The notes under the pieces are model-generated. The model was given only the letters and a program-made list of their open reading frames with translations, was not told where the DNA came from and made no database searches. DNA of 64,000 bases from Massilia polaris (GTDB lineage Bacteria > Pseudomonadota > Gammaproteobacteria > Burkholderiales > Burkholderiaceae_D), in contig NZ_JABBGG010000009.1 of NCBI RefSeq assembly GCF_012927275.1, positions 62,001 through 126,000 of the forward strand. The letters run 5' to 3'. Position numbers and translations under genes: made by a program. Positions 17,047-26,081 of the stretch are shown here, piece after piece. Position 1 is the first letter of the stretch, and each line of letters begins with the position of its first letter.

Positions 17047-18278
17047 ATTCCGATTTCATGCCGTCCACGGCCCCGGTCGCCGTGCCCGCGCGCGCCCGCA
17101 AGCAGCCCGTCCCAACATCGGCGCGTATGGTCCTGCGCCTGCTGGAGAAAATCCAGCACGGCACGCTGCAGCTTCGCACGCCAGCCGGCCAGCACCTTGT
17201 GTTCGGCGCCGGCGGCGTGCCGGTCACGCTGGAACTGAACAACTGGAGCGTGTTCGCAGCGGCCCTGCGCTCCGGCGATATCGGTTTTGCCGAGTCGTAC
17301 ATCGCAGGCGGCTGGCACACCAGCAGCCTTACCGGCCTGCTGGAACTGCTGGCGAAGAACCGTGACCAGGTCGAATCGGCGCTGTACGGCAGCTGGTGGG
17401 GACGGCTGGCCTACCGCGCCCGCCACCTGCTGAACCGGAACAGCCGCGCCGGTAGCCGCAAGAACATCCACGCCCACTACGATATCGGCAACGCGTTCTA
17501 CAAGCTGTGGCTCGACCCGTCGATGACGTATTCGAGCGCGCGCTTCACCGCCGCCAGCGGCGACGACCTGGCACTGGCCCAGGCCGAAAAATACCGCGGC
17601 GTGCTTGGCCAGCTGCGGCTCGATCCCGGCCAGCGGGTGCTCGAAATCGGCTGCGGGTGGGGCGGGTTTGCCGAAGTCGCCGCGCGCGAGGCGGGCGTGC
17701 ACGTCACCGGCCTGACCTTGTCGGAGCAGCAGCTGGCCTACGCCACCCAGCGGATGCAAGATGCCGGCCTCGCGCACATGGCGGACCTGAAACTGTGCGA
17801 CTACCGCGACAGCGACGGCCAATACGACGCCATCGCCTCGATCGAAATGTTCGAAGCGGTGGGCGAGGCTTACTGGCCGAGCTACTTCGACTGCATCGCC
17901 CGCAACCTCAAACGCGGCGGCCGCGCCTGCGTGCAAACCATTGTCATCGCCGACGAACTGTTCGAACGCTACCGCAAGGGCACGGACTTTATCCAGCAGT
18001 ACATCTTCCCCGGCGGGATGCTGCCGTCGCCGCAGGCCTTCACCCGCATGGCCGGGGAAAGAGGGCTAAAAGTCACCCGCGAATTCGCCTTCGGCATCGA
18101 CTACGCAGATACGCTGGCGGCATGGCGCGTCGCGTTCCACGCCAACCTCGACGCCGTGCGCGCGCAGGGATTCGACGAGCGCTTTATCCGTACCTGGGAC
18201 TTTTACCTGGGTTACTGCGAGGCCGCGTTCAGGGCGCACAACACCAGTGTCGTGCACTTCACGCTGGAGAAGGCCTGA
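17043..18278 (+). CDS. Cyclopropane-fatty-acid-synthase-family SAM methyltransferase
   Basis: This 411-aa enzyme is predicted to methylate double bonds of phospholipid acyl chains using S-adenosylmethionine. The N-terminal domain (about 1-125) is the Cfa lipid-binding part; the catalytic domain contains NIHAHYDIGNAFYKLWLDPSMTYSSA, SAM motif I VLEIGCGWGGFAEVA and FIQQYIFPGGMLPS. In Rhodobacter sphaeroides a Cfa homologue (UfaM) makes methylated unsaturated acyl chains that lead to furan fatty acids; this operon's gene set suggests a similar product, but the choice between cyclopropane and methyl-alkene cannot be made by eye. ATG overlaps the DUF1365 stop by 4 nt. Confidence 0.92.
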   Translation: MNSDFMPSTAPVAVPARARKQPVPTSARMVLRLLEKIQHGTLQLRTPAGQHLVFGAGGVPVTLELNNWSVFAAALRSGDIGFAESYIAGGWHTSSLTGLLELLAKNRDQVESALYGSWWGRLAYRARHLLNRNSRAGSRKNIHAHYDIGNAFYKLWLDPSMTYSSARFTAASGDDLALAQAEKYRGVLGQLRLDPGQRVLEIGCGWGGFAEVAAREAGVHVTGLTLSEQQLAYATQRMQDAGLAHMADLKLCDYRDSDGQYDAIASIEMFEAVGEAYWPSYFDCIARNLKRGGRACVQTIVIADELFERYRKGTDFIQQYIFPGGMLPSPQAFTRMAGERGLKVTREFAFGIDYADTLAAWRVAFHANLDAVRAQGFDERFIRTWDFYLGYCEAAFRAHNTSVVHFTLEKA

Positions 18279-18279
18279 C

Positions 18280-18810
18280 ATGGCGCGCCGCTTCCAGGCC
18301 GCCTTGATGGCCGCCTTGCTTGCCTTCGGCGCGGCCCACGCGGCCATGCCGAATATCGCCGCCGATGTGCCAGGCGCGCGCGTGGCCGGACAGGGCGGGT
18401 TCACCTGGTTCGGCATGAAGATCTACGATGCCAGGCTGTGGGTCGGCGACGCAGGTTATGTGCCGGACGCGCCGTTTGCGCTCGAGCTGCGCTACGCGCG
18501 CACGCTCAGCGGCGCCAGGATCGCCGAGGCAAGCGCCGGCCAGATGGAGAAAACAGGCGGCGGCACCCCCGCCCAGCGCGCCGCCTGGTTGAACCAGATG
18601 CGCGCTATCTTCCCGGACGTGAAGGAGGGTAGCAGCATCACCGGCGTGTTCCTTCCCGGAGGCGCTGTGCGCTTCCACCTGGACGGCGCGGACCTGGGTA
18701 CCATCGCCGAACCGGGCTTCGCGCAGGCCTTCGCCGGCATCTGGCTCAGTCCCCGCACTACCGCGCCGCGCCTGCGCGAAGCGCTCCTCAAGGAAGCGGC
18801 GCGGCGATGA
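18280..18810 (+). CDS. Chalcone-isomerase-like exported protein
   Basis: This 176-aa protein has a signal peptide (MARRFQAALMAALLAFGAAHA, cleavage likely after AHA at about residue 21). The mature part contains GFTWFGMKIYDARLWV and FALELRYARTLSGARIAEAS, typical of the bacterial 'chalcone isomerase-like' (CHI) fold. The proteobacterial members sit in the periplasm and probably bind fatty acids rather than isomerise flavonoids. The ATG at 18280 is 1 nt after the methyltransferase stop; an upstream ATG at 18247 would lie inside that gene and destroy the signal peptide. It overlaps the MFS gene by 4 nt. Confidence 0.87.
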   Translation: MARRFQAALMAALLAFGAAHAAMPNIAADVPGARVAGQGGFTWFGMKIYDARLWVGDAGYVPDAPFALELRYARTLSGARIAEASAGQMEKTGGGTPAQRAAWLNQMRAIFPDVKEGSSITGVFLPGGAVRFHLDGADLGTIAEPGFAQAFAGIWLSPRTTAPRLREALLKEAARR

Positions 18811-20042
18811 GCCGCCTGGCCATGCCCCAGCTGATGTCCTACGGCCTGCTTGGCTTGCCGCTGGCGATGGTCGCGCTACCGATTTACGTCTATCTCCCGA
18901 AGTTTTACGCCGAGCGCTCCGGATTGTCGCTGGCGCTGATCGGCGCGGCGCTGCTGGCGGCGCGCGTCGGCGCGGCCTTTCTCGACCCGCTGCTGGGGTG
19001 GTGGATCGAACGCGGGCGCGGCGCGTTTGCTCGCTTTGTCGGCATAGGCTCGCCGCTGCTGCTGGCCGGCTTCGTGGCGCTGTTCCATCCGCCCGCGCTG
19101 GAGGGCGCGAGTGCGCTGGCGTGGTTTCTCGGAACCCTGATGCTGGTGTACCTGGGCTTCGGGCTGGTGACCATCGCACACCAGAGCTGGGGCGCTGCGC
19201 TGACGCAGGCGCCGGTCGAACGCGCGCGCGTCTGCGGCGTGCGCGAAGCATTCGCGCTGGCCGGCGTGGTGCTGGCGGCCGCCGTCACCAGCGTCGCCGG
19301 ATATGGCGCGCTGTCGCTCTCGTTCGCGCTGGCGCTGGGCAGTGGCGCGCTGCTGCTGATTGCCAAAGCCCCCCGTCCGGTGATGGTCACGGCCAGCGCA
19401 GGATTGCCGGGCATGAGAGCGATCGCAGCGCCGTTCGCCAACCGCCGCTTCCGGGCACTGTTCGCCATCCTGATCGTCAACGGCGTCGCCTCCGCCATCC
19501 CCGCCACGCTATTCCTGTTCTTCGCCTCCGACCGCCTCCAGCTTGGGTCGATCGCGGGCCTGTTCCTGATCCTGTACTTCGTCGCCGCCGCCTGTTCGGT
19601 AGCGCCGTGGGTGGCGGCGGCGCGCCAGGTTGGCGAAGCGCGCGCATGGGCAGGGGGCATGCTGGGGTCGGCGCTGGTGTTTGTGTGGGCTTTCGGCCTG
19701 GGGCCGGGCGATGCGATTGCCTTCGGCGCGATCTGCATCGCGTCCGGCTTCGCACTCGGCGCCGACCTTGCGCTGCCGCCCGCGCTGCTGGCCGGCGTGA
19801 TCGCCAGCGCGGGCCACGCGGGCCAGCGCGAGGCGGCCTACTTCGGCGTCTGGAACTGGGGAATTCAAATCACATTGGCACTGGCGGCGGGGATCTCGCT
19901 GCCTTTGCTCGACTGGCTGGGCTATGTGCCCGGCAGCACCGCAGGCACGGGCGCTCTCGCCGCAGCCTATGCATTTCTTCCATGCGTACTGAAACTGTTC
20001 GCCGCCGCGATGCTGTGGCGCGCCCCTTTACGCGATTGCTGA
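18807..20042 (+). CDS. MFS transporter (GPH-like)
   Basis: This 411-aa inner-membrane protein has about 12 hydrophobic segments. Features such as PIYVYLPKFYAERSGLSLALIG, ARVGAAFLDPLLGWWIERGRG and the internal VFLW/AFLDP loop resemble glycoside-pentoside-hexuronide symporters. In the related Rhodobacter singlet-oxygen operon a transporter of this type is also present. The substrate is unknown; lipids or lipid precursors are possible from context. It overlaps the upstream gene by 4 nt and is followed by the DUF3833 gene after 21 nt. Confidence 0.88.
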   Translation: MSRLAMPQLMSYGLLGLPLAMVALPIYVYLPKFYAERSGLSLALIGAALLAARVGAAFLDPLLGWWIERGRGAFARFVGIGSPLLLAGFVALFHPPALEGASALAWFLGTLMLVYLGFGLVTIAHQSWGAALTQAPVERARVCGVREAFALAGVVLAAAVTSVAGYGALSLSFALALGSGALLLIAKAPRPVMVTASAGLPGMRAIAAPFANRRFRALFAILIVNGVASAIPATLFLFFASDRLQLGSIAGLFLILYFVAAACSVAPWVAAARQVGEARAWAGGMLGSALVFVWAFGLGPGDAIAFGAICIASGFALGADLALPPALLAGVIASAGHAGQREAAYFGVWNWGIQITLALAAGISLPLLDWLGYVPGSTAGTGALAAAYAFLPCVLKLFAAAMLWRAPLRDC

Positions 20043-20063
20043 CCAACCCGAAAGGAATCCGAC

Positions 20064-20600
20064 ATGAGACTCTCCACTGTACTGATGGCGGCCGCTGCCG
20101 CCGTTACGCTCGCGGCATGTACCGCGCCGCAGCCATCGCAATACGCCGGCGAGAAGCCGGTGCTCGACGTGCAGTCCTATTTCAATGGCACGCTGGACGC
20201 GCACGGCATGTTCCAGGACCGTTTCGGCAAAGTGGTCAAGCGCTTCGTGGTCGTCATGCGTTGCACCTGGAACGGCGACGTCGGCACGCTCGACGAGGAT
20301 TTTGTTTATTCGGACGGCACGCGCCAGAAGCGCGTCTGGACCTTGCGCAAGACCGGGCCCGCAAGCTTCACCGCGACCGCACCTGACGTTGTCGGCACAG
20401 CGGAAGGCATCGTGTCGGGCAATTCGCTGCGCTGGCGTTACGTGCTGTCGCTGCCGGTGGGCGAGCGCGTCATCGACGTCAGGATGGACGACTGGATGTT
20501 CCTGATTGACGACCGCGTGATGCTAAACCGTACCGCGATGAGCAAACTCGGTGTGGACCTCGGCAACGTCACAGTGTCGTTCACCAGGCGATTGCCGTGA
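20064..20600 (+). CDS. DUF3833 family lipoprotein
   Basis: This 178-aa protein has a lipobox (signal ending LAAC, Cys19) and is therefore predicted to be anchored in the membrane facing the periplasm. It shows the DUF3833 signatures DVQSYFNGTLDAHGMFQDRFG and DDWMFLIDDRVMLNRTAMSKLGVDLG. The molecular role is unknown. The family is a regular partner of the Cfa-like methyltransferase cluster. AAAGGAATCC lies before the ATG. It overlaps the SDR gene by 4 nt. Confidence 0.9.
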   Translation: MRLSTVLMAAAAAVTLAACTAPQPSQYAGEKPVLDVQSYFNGTLDAHGMFQDRFGKVVKRFVVVMRCTWNGDVGTLDEDFVYSDGTRQKRVWTLRKTGPASFTATAPDVVGTAEGIVSGNSLRWRYVLSLPVGERVIDVRMDDWMFLIDDRVMLNRTAMSKLGVDLGNVTVSFTRRLP

Positions 20601-21364
20601 ACCCGCGAATTCCCGAATGGCGCGGCAAGCGGATCTGGGTGATCGGCGCATCGACCGGCATCGGACAGGCAACGGCTGAACTGCTGCACGCGCTTGGCGC
20701 CACGGTCGCCGTGTCCGCACGGAGTGCCTCGAAGTTGCAGGCAACGGCGGCCGGCATGGAGCGCGCCATCGCGGTGCCGCTGGACGTGCTTGACCATGCG
20801 AGCGTGATGGGCGCGAGCGAACGGATCATCGGCGATTGGGGCGGCATCGACCTGGTGCTGCTGGTCGCCGGAGGCTATAACGACATGCGTGCCGATGCCT
20901 TCGACCTCGACGCGGCCAATGCGCTGGTCGACCTGAACCTGCGCGGCGCGTTCAACTGCATCGACGTGGTGCTGCCGCAGCTGCTGCGGCAAGGGGCGGG
21001 CGGCATCGGCATCGTGGCGTCGGTGGCGGGCTATGGCGGCTTGCCGAAGGCGCTGGTGTACGGGCCAACCAAGGCGGCGCTGATCAATCTCTCCGAATCG
21101 CTCTACCTCGACCTGCGCCCGCGAGGCATCGCGGTGTACCAGATCAATCCCGGCTTCGTCGCGACCCCGCTCACGGCCGATAACGACTTCCCGATGCCTG
21201 CGCTGATGTCCGCCAGCGATGCGGCGCTCGCACTGGTCGACGGCCTTGAGAAAGGCCAGTTCCACATCCATTTCCCGCGCCGGTTCACCAACACGCTGCG
21301 GCTGGCGCGCCTGCTACCGTACCGCCTGTACTTCTGGCTGGTTCACAAGGTGACCGGGTTATGA
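20597..21364 (+). CDS. Short-chain dehydrogenase/reductase
   Basis: This 255-aa NAD(P)-dependent oxidoreductase starts with GTG (overlapping the previous stop). The cofactor motif is IWVIGASTGIGQATAELL (TGxxxGIG type) and the active site Ser...Tyr-x3-Lys is VASVAGYGGLPKALVYGPTKAAL, with Tyr and Lys intact. The C-terminal extension (RFTNTLRLARLLPYRLYFWLVHKVTG) is basic and hydrophobic, suggesting membrane association and hence a lipid or carotenoid-like substrate. It belongs to the operon's fatty-acid modification set. The substrate is unknown. Confidence 0.9.
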   Translation: MNPRIPEWRGKRIWVIGASTGIGQATAELLHALGATVAVSARSASKLQATAAGMERAIAVPLDVLDHASVMGASERIIGDWGGIDLVLLVAGGYNDMRADAFDLDAANALVDLNLRGAFNCIDVVLPQLLRQGAGGIGIVASVAGYGGLPKALVYGPTKAALINLSESLYLDLRPRGIAVYQINPGFVATPLTADNDFPMPALMSASDAALALVDGLEKGQFHIHFPRRFTNTLRLARLLPYRLYFWLVHKVTGL

Positions 21365-21795
21365 ACAGGTCGGCCGAACTTGAGCGCCTGGTGCGGTTTT
21401 ACGAAACCATCGATGCGGCGACGCTGTTCGTACGGCTGGCCGCCATCTACGCGCCGGATGCGCACTTCAAGGATCCGTTCAACGAAGTGCAGGGGCGCGA
21501 CGCCATCGAACGTATTTTTGCCCACATGTTTCATCAGGTGGTTGATCCCCGATTCACGGTGGTGACAGGAGTCCAGCAGCAAAACCAGGCATTCGTGACC
21601 TGGGAGTTTCGCTTTCGGATGAAGCGGTTCAGCATGGAAGAGCAGTGCATTCGCGGCGCCAGCCATCTTGTTTTCGACGGCGCCGGCGCGGTGCAGCTGC
21701 ACCGCGACTATTGGGATGCGGCGGAAGAGCTTTACGAAAAGCTGCCGCTTCTGGGGGCGCTGATGAGAATGTTAAAGCGCGCCGCCGCGCGATAG
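21361..21795 (+). CDS. SnoaL-like / NTF2-fold protein
   Basis: This 144-aa protein has the alpha+beta NTF2-like fold: RLVRFYETIDAATLFVRLAAIYAPDAHFKDPFNEVQGRDAIERIFAHMF, then FVTWEFRFRM and HRDYWDAAEELYEKLP. Such domains bind small hydrophobic ligands and sometimes isomerise them. It closes the operon and overlaps the SDR gene by 4 nt. A convergent hairpin follows. Catalysis versus ligand binding cannot be decided. Confidence 0.85.
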   Translation: MNRSAELERLVRFYETIDAATLFVRLAAIYAPDAHFKDPFNEVQGRDAIERIFAHMFHQVVDPRFTVVTGVQQQNQAFVTWEFRFRMKRFSMEEQCIRGASHLVFDGAGAVQLHRDYWDAAEELYEKLPLLGALMRMLKRAAAR

Positions 21796-21805
21796 AATAT
21801 TTTCA

Positions 21806-21838
21806 GGCGGAACACGAGCCGGATAGCCCTGTTCCGCC
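21806..21838. terminator. Hairpin between convergent genes
   Basis: GGCGGAACA (21806-21814) pairs with TGTTCCGCC (21830-21838) around a 15-nt loop. It lies between the end of the lipid operon and the end of the TPP-enzyme gene. T-runs are weak on both strands, so factor-independent termination is only possible. Confidence 0.4.
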
Positions 21839-21854
21839 AGCTTCCATTACGGTC

Positions 21855-23558
21855 TTACTTCGCTGCTTTCGAGGCCATGGCGTTCTCGCGGATGGTCTCG
21901 AGCGTCGCATTCGGCGTGATCAGGTTGCCGTCGTAGCGCAACTCGATCAGTGCCGGCAGGCTGGTCGCGCGGGTGTGCTCGAGCGCGCGCGCCAGGGCCG
22001 GGCCGAAGGCTTCCGTCGTGTCGACCTGTTCGCCATGCGCACCGTAGGCCCGCGCCAGCGCGGCGAAATCGGGGTTGTGCAGTTCGGTGCCCGAAACGCG
22101 CCCTGGATAATCGCGCTCCTGGTGCATGCGGATCGTGCCGAACATCCCGTTGTTGAAGACGATGATGACCACGCCCGCCTTGTACTGCACCGCGGTGGCC
22201 AGCTCCTGCCCGTTCATCATGAACTCGCCGTCGCCCGCGAAGGTGACCACGGTGCGTTCCGGGTTGACGATTTTTGCGGCCACGCCGGACGGCACGCCGT
22301 AGCCCATCGCGCCGTTGGTCGGCGCCAGCTGCGTGCGCATGCCGCCGTAGCGGTAGAAGCGGTGTGCCCACGACGCGTAATTGCCCGCGCCGTTGGTGAT
22401 GAAGGTGTCGTGCGGGACGGCCTTCATCAGGTCCTGCACCACCTGCCACAAATCCAGCGGCGCCTTGCCGTCCTTGAAGATCGGCGGCTGCTGCTGGTAT
22501 GCCGCCAGTTCGGCCTTTGCTTCGGCGACGCTGGCGCTCCATGCGCTCGCATCGACGGGCGCCATCGCGGCCAGCATGGCGCATGCCTGCGGCGCGCCGC
22601 TGTTGATCATCAGGTCGGCCTGGAACACGCTGCCCAGCTCCTCGGCGTCGCAATGGAAGTGCACCAGCTTTTGCTGCGGCACCGGCGACGACAGCAGCGT
22701 GTAGCCGCCGGTCGTCATTTCGCCAAGGCGCGGGCCGATGGCGATGACCAGGTCCGCGTTCTTCACGCGCGCGGCCAGTTTCGGATTGATGCCGATGCCG
22801 ACATCGCCGATGTAGTTCGGGTGCTCGTTATCGAGCAGGTCCTGGAAGCGGAAGGTGCAGCCCACTGGCAGCGAATTGGCTTCGACGAAGCTGCGCACGT
22901 CGGCGCAAGCCTGGGCGTTCCAGGTGGCGCCGCCAAGCAGCACCACCGGGCGCTTCGCTTCGGCCAGCATGCCGCGCAAGGTGTCGATCTGGGCTGCGGA
23001 AGGGGAGGCTTGCACCGGCTGGTAGCGGCGCGTGTCGGCCACGCTGGCCGTCTCGATCAGCATGTCTTCAGGCAGGGCCAATACCACTGGGCCCGGACGG
23101 CCGCTGGTGGCGACCTGGAAGGCGCGCGCGATGTATTCGGGGATGCGGTCGGCGCGGTCGATCTGCGTGACCCACTTCGCCATCTGGCCGTACATGCGGC
23201 GGTAGTCGATTTCCTGGAACGCCTCGCGATCCATGAAGTCGCCGCCGACCTGGCCGATGAACAGGATCATCGGGGTCGAGTCCTGGTAGGCGGTATGGAC
23301 GCCGATCGACGCGTTGGTCGCGCCCGGGCCGCGCGTGACGAAGCAGATGCCCGGCTGGCCCGTCATCTTCCCGTAAGCCTCGGCCATGAACGCGGCGCCG
23401 CCTTCCTGGCGGTTGATGATGAAGCGAATGCTCGAATCATGCAGCGCGTCGAGGACGTCGAGATAGCTCTCGCCGGGCACGCCGAAGGCGGTGTCCACGC
23501 CGTGGATCTTGAGCGCATCGACCAGGATCTGGCCGCCGGTACGGGAAGGGTGCGTCAT
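21855..23558 (-). CDS. Thiamine-pyrophosphate enzyme, acetolactate synthase large-subunit-like
   Basis: This 567-aa cytoplasmic enzyme has the three-domain TPP fold. The N-terminal PYR domain includes the catalytic Glu in NRQEGGAAFMAEAYG; the C-terminal PP domain has the TPP/Mg motif GDGEFMMNGQELATAV...FNN. A central domain (about 190-330) is Rossmann-like. Close relatives are annotated as acetolactate synthase, benzoylformate decarboxylase or oxalyl-CoA-like enzymes. There is no adjacent small regulatory subunit (ilvH), which argues against the biosynthetic enzyme. Substrate unknown. Confidence 0.88.
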   Translation of the reverse strand: MTHPSRTGGQILVDALKIHGVDTAFGVPGESYLDVLDALHDSSIRFIINRQEGGAAFMAEAYGKMTGQPGICFVTRGPGATNASIGVHTAYQDSTPMILFIGQVGGDFMDREAFQEIDYRRMYGQMAKWVTQIDRADRIPEYIARAFQVATSGRPGPVVLALPEDMLIETASVADTRRYQPVQASPSAAQIDTLRGMLAEAKRPVVLLGGATWNAQACADVRSFVEANSLPVGCTFRFQDLLDNEHPNYIGDVGIGINPKLAARVKNADLVIAIGPRLGEMTTGGYTLLSSPVPQQKLVHFHCDAEELGSVFQADLMINSGAPQACAMLAAMAPVDASAWSASVAEAKAELAAYQQQPPIFKDGKAPLDLWQVVQDLMKAVPHDTFITNGAGNYASWAHRFYRYGGMRTQLAPTNGAMGYGVPSGVAAKIVNPERTVVTFAGDGEFMMNGQELATAVQYKAGVVIIVFNNGMFGTIRMHQERDYPGRVSGTELHNPDFAALARAYGAHGEQVDTTEAFGPALARALEHTRATSLPALIELRYDGNLITPNATLETIRENAMASKAAK

Positions 23559-23688
23559 GTTCTTGCCTCTAAGTTTAGGTATGCCTCATTCTATGCGAGC
23601 CTCGCGCGACCGGGCTTTTGAAATAACGACACCAAATTTAAGAATCGGAACGTCGCTGCCGTTGCCGGCGAGGGGCAAGAGCCGGTGC

Positions 23689-23831
23689 CCACCTGTTACA
23701 GGTCAACTTTGGGGTCAGGTCTGTCATTCGGACACGGGCGCAGCCGTAGTGCGGCGCACTACGGCTGCGCCCGTGTCCGAATGACAGACCTGACCCCCAC
23801 GAAGAGAGTCCAGCGGCGACCACCTGTTACA
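23689..23831. repeat. Perfect 42-bp-arm hairpin flanked by 12-bp direct repeats
   Basis: Bases 23711-23752 and 23756-23797 are perfect reverse complements with a 3-nt loop; the outer end reads GGGGTCAGGTCTGTCATTCG. The 12-mer CCACCTGTTACA flanks it at 23689-23700 and 23820-23831, the right copy merging into the rnpB -10 region (TACAAT, 23828-23833). This looks like a small non-autonomous element (MITE or REP-like) with a target duplication. Elements opening with GGGGTCAG are familiar to me from beta- and gammaproteobacterial REP/RAYT systems, but that link is from memory. Confidence 0.75.
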
Positions 23832-23842
23832 ATACGCCCCGT

Positions 23843-24196
23843 GAAGCAGGCCAAGGCAGCCGCTGGCTGGCGTGTAATGCGTCGGCGGGAGGAAGGTCCG
23901 GACTCCATAGAGCAGGGTGACGGTTAACGGCCGTCCGCTGAAAGCTTCCCGCGCAAGCGGGGGTATAAGGCGAGGAATAGGGCCACAGAGACGAGCGTAT
24001 TAAGTTACGGTGAAACGCGGTAACCTCCACCTGGAGCAATTCCAAATAGGCACGCGTTGATGTTGCTCGCGGAGCGTGCGGGTAGGAAGCTTGAGCGCCG
24101 GAGTAATTCGGCGCCTAGAGGAATGGCTGTCATAGCGAACGTTCGCAAGGGCGTTCGCCGTATACAGAATCCGGCCTATCGGCCTGCTTTACACTA
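23843..24196 (+). ncRNA. rnpB: RNase P RNA (bacterial type A)
   Basis: This is the catalytic RNA that matures tRNA 5' ends. The 5' end GAAGCAGGCC pairs with 3' GGCCTGCTTT to close helix P1. Universally conserved core segments are present: GAGGAAGGTCCGGACTCC, ATAGAGCAGGGTGACGG, CTCCACCTGGAGCAATTCC with AAATAGG, and ACAGAATCCGGCCTATCGG. The likely promoter -10 is TACAAT (23828-23833), 10 bp before the mature end; a matching -35 is not evident because the hairpin element lies there. Ends are estimated from P1 pairing. Confidence 0.95.
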
Positions 24197-24245
24197 ATTC
24201 TTACGGCCCAGGCAGACCTGCGGGCCACGCGCCGGGGCCTGATTG

Positions 24246-25727
24246 ATGACTCAATACATCCTCGCCCTCGACCAGGGCACCACCAGTTCCCGCGCCATCC
24301 TGTTCGACCGCGAAGGCCGCATCCGCGGCGCCGCGCAGCAGGAATATCCCCAGCACTTTCCCCAGCCCGGATGGGTCGAACACGACCCGCGCGATATCTG
24401 GAACAGTCAGCTGAAGGTGGCGCGCGAAGTGCTGCGCGCAAGCCACGTCGCGCATGCGCAGGTCGCCGCCATCGGCATCGCCAACCAGCGCGAGACCACC
24501 ATCGTCTGGGACCGCAAGTCGGGCGAGCCGGTGGCGAACGCCATCGTGTGGCAGGACCGGCGCACCGCCGGCGAATGCGACCGCCTTCGTGCCGAAGGCG
24601 TGGCCGAACGCATCGGCCAGCGTACAGGGCTTGAACTTGACGCCTATTTCTCGGCCAGTAAACTGGCGTGGCTGCTCGAACATGTGCCGGGAGTGCGGTC
24701 GCGCGCCGACCGTGGCGAGCTGGCGTTCGGCACCGTCGACAGCTGGCTGGTGTTCAAGCTGTGCGGGCGCCACGTCACGGACGCCAGCAATGCGTCGCGC
24801 ACGATGCTGTTTAATATCCACGAGATGAAATGGGATCAGGAGCTGCTGGACCTGTTCGGCATTCCTGCATCGATGCTGCCCGACGTGGTTGAAAGCGCGG
24901 GAGAGGCGGGGACCGCGTCGAGCGAGTGGTTCGGCGGCCCGATCCCGATTACCGGCATCGCCGGCGACCAGCAGGCGGCGATGTTCGGGCAGGCTTGCCA
25001 CCGTCCGGGCATGGTCAAGAACACCTACGGCACCGGTTGCTTCATGCTGATGCACGCCGGGCAGCGTCCGGCGGTGTCGCACAACCGGCTGCTGTCGACA
25101 GTCGGATGGAGCGTGGGCGGGACCACCGACTACCTGATCGAAGGCAGCGTGTTCATGGGCGGCGCGACGGTGCAGTGGCTGCGCGACGGGCTTGGCATCA
25201 TCCGCGAGTCGCATGAGGTCGAGGCGCTGGCTGCCAGTGTCCCCGATAACGGCGGCGTGTTTTTGGTGCCAGCGTTCGCGGGGCTGGGTGCGCCGCACTG
25301 GGACCCGTATGCGCGCGGCACGCTGGTCGGGATGACGCGCGGGACCAACAAGGGCCACATCGCGCGCGCGGCAGTGGAGGCGATCGCGTACCAGAGCGCG
25401 GAGCTGCTTGCGGCGATGTGCAGGGATGCGTCGGTGCCGGTCGCCGAAGTGCGCGCCGATGGCGGCGCTGCAAGGAATGACCTGCTGATGCAGTTCCAGG
25501 CCGATTTGCTCGGCGTGCCGGTGGTGCGGCCGCGCGTGACCGAAACCACGGCGCTTGGCGCCGCCTACCTGGCCGGGCTGGCGGTGGGATTCTGGGCGTC
25601 GCAGGAAGAGATTGCGGCGCAGTGGCAGGCCGAGCGCAGGTTCGAGCCGTCGATCGGCGCCGATGAGCGGCGCGGCTTGATGGCGCGCTGGGATGAGGCG
25701 GTGGCAAGGTCGAAGGGCTGGGCCTAG
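24246..25727 (+). CDS. glpK: Glycerol kinase
   Basis: This 493-aa cytoplasmic FGGY-family kinase phosphorylates glycerol to sn-glycerol-3-phosphate. It begins [20 protein letters not shown] (the phosphate-1 loop with the QGTTSSR signature), and has [33 protein letters not shown] and the family signature region [11 protein letters not shown]. Length equals that of typical GlpK. ATG at 24246 is used; a TTG one codon upstream is less likely. The ribosome-binding site is weak. It follows rnpB by 50 bp and has no glpF/glpD neighbour here. Confidence 0.95.
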   Translation: MTQYILALDQGTTSSRAILFDREGRIRGAAQQEYPQHFPQPGWVEHDPRDIWNSQLKVAREVLRASHVAHAQVAAIGIANQRETTIVWDRKSGEPVANAIVWQDRRTAGECDRLRAEGVAERIGQRTGLELDAYFSASKLAWLLEHVPGVRSRADRGELAFGTVDSWLVFKLCGRHVTDASNASRTMLFNIHEMKWDQELLDLFGIPASMLPDVVESAGEAGTASSEWFGGPIPITGIAGDQQAAMFGQACHRPGMVKNTYGTGCFMLMHAGQRPAVSHNRLLSTVGWSVGGTTDYLIEGSVFMGGATVQWLRDGLGIIRESHEVEALAASVPDNGGVFLVPAFAGLGAPHWDPYARGTLVGMTRGTNKGHIARAAVEAIAYQSAELLAAMCRDASVPVAEVRADGGAARNDLLMQFQADLLGVPVVRPRVTETTALGAAYLAGLAVGFWASQEEIAAQWQAERRFEPSIGADERRGLMARWDEAVARSKGWA

Positions 25728-26081
25728 TCAACGCGGTGGATGCGCCCGTCGGACTTATCCACCCTGCAAAGACGTCCCATGCGGCGCCACGTGCGAAGCG
25801 CGTCCGCCTGCTCGCCATCCAATCTATCCACCAAACTTAACTCCCCATCGCGCGGGACACCCGTCTCCCCTCAATCTCCCGTTGTTGCTAAAAAACAAGC
25901 ACGTATTTATTTTATGTTAGCTCAAGCAGGCAAAAATCGCTGCTTTATAGATGAAGTAGCACATTCAATGTCTTTTCTAAGTGCCTGTTTTATGGCACAT
26001 TTTCCCGCGACGCCGCTTCAACGAAGTGCGCTAAGTCATTGACTTCATTAGAAAATTTCCCATTTTCGATACGGAAACCGC
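25728..26081. other. Intergenic region between glpK and the mra promoter
   Basis: The first part carries one copy of the dispersed inverted repeat (25735-25767). From about 25870 the sequence becomes AT-rich (blocks like TAAAAAACAAG and ATTTATTTTATG), unlike the coding DNA. Short open frames on the plus strand have no ribosome-binding site. No RNA gene was recognised. Confidence 0.45.
25735..25767. repeat. Dispersed intergenic repeat, copy after glpK
   Basis: GGTGGATGCGCC followed by CTTATCCACCCTGC forms a 7-bp-ended hairpin (GGTGGAT/ATCCACC). It is closely similar to the arms at 44061-44140 and to 60109-60134. It starts 7 bp after the glpK stop codon. Confidence 0.6.

Noticed and set aside
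21645-23621. A 658-codon plus-strand frame opposite the TPP enzyme
   Set aside because: The opposite strand has intact TPP motifs; this frame starts inside the SnoaL-like gene and has none.
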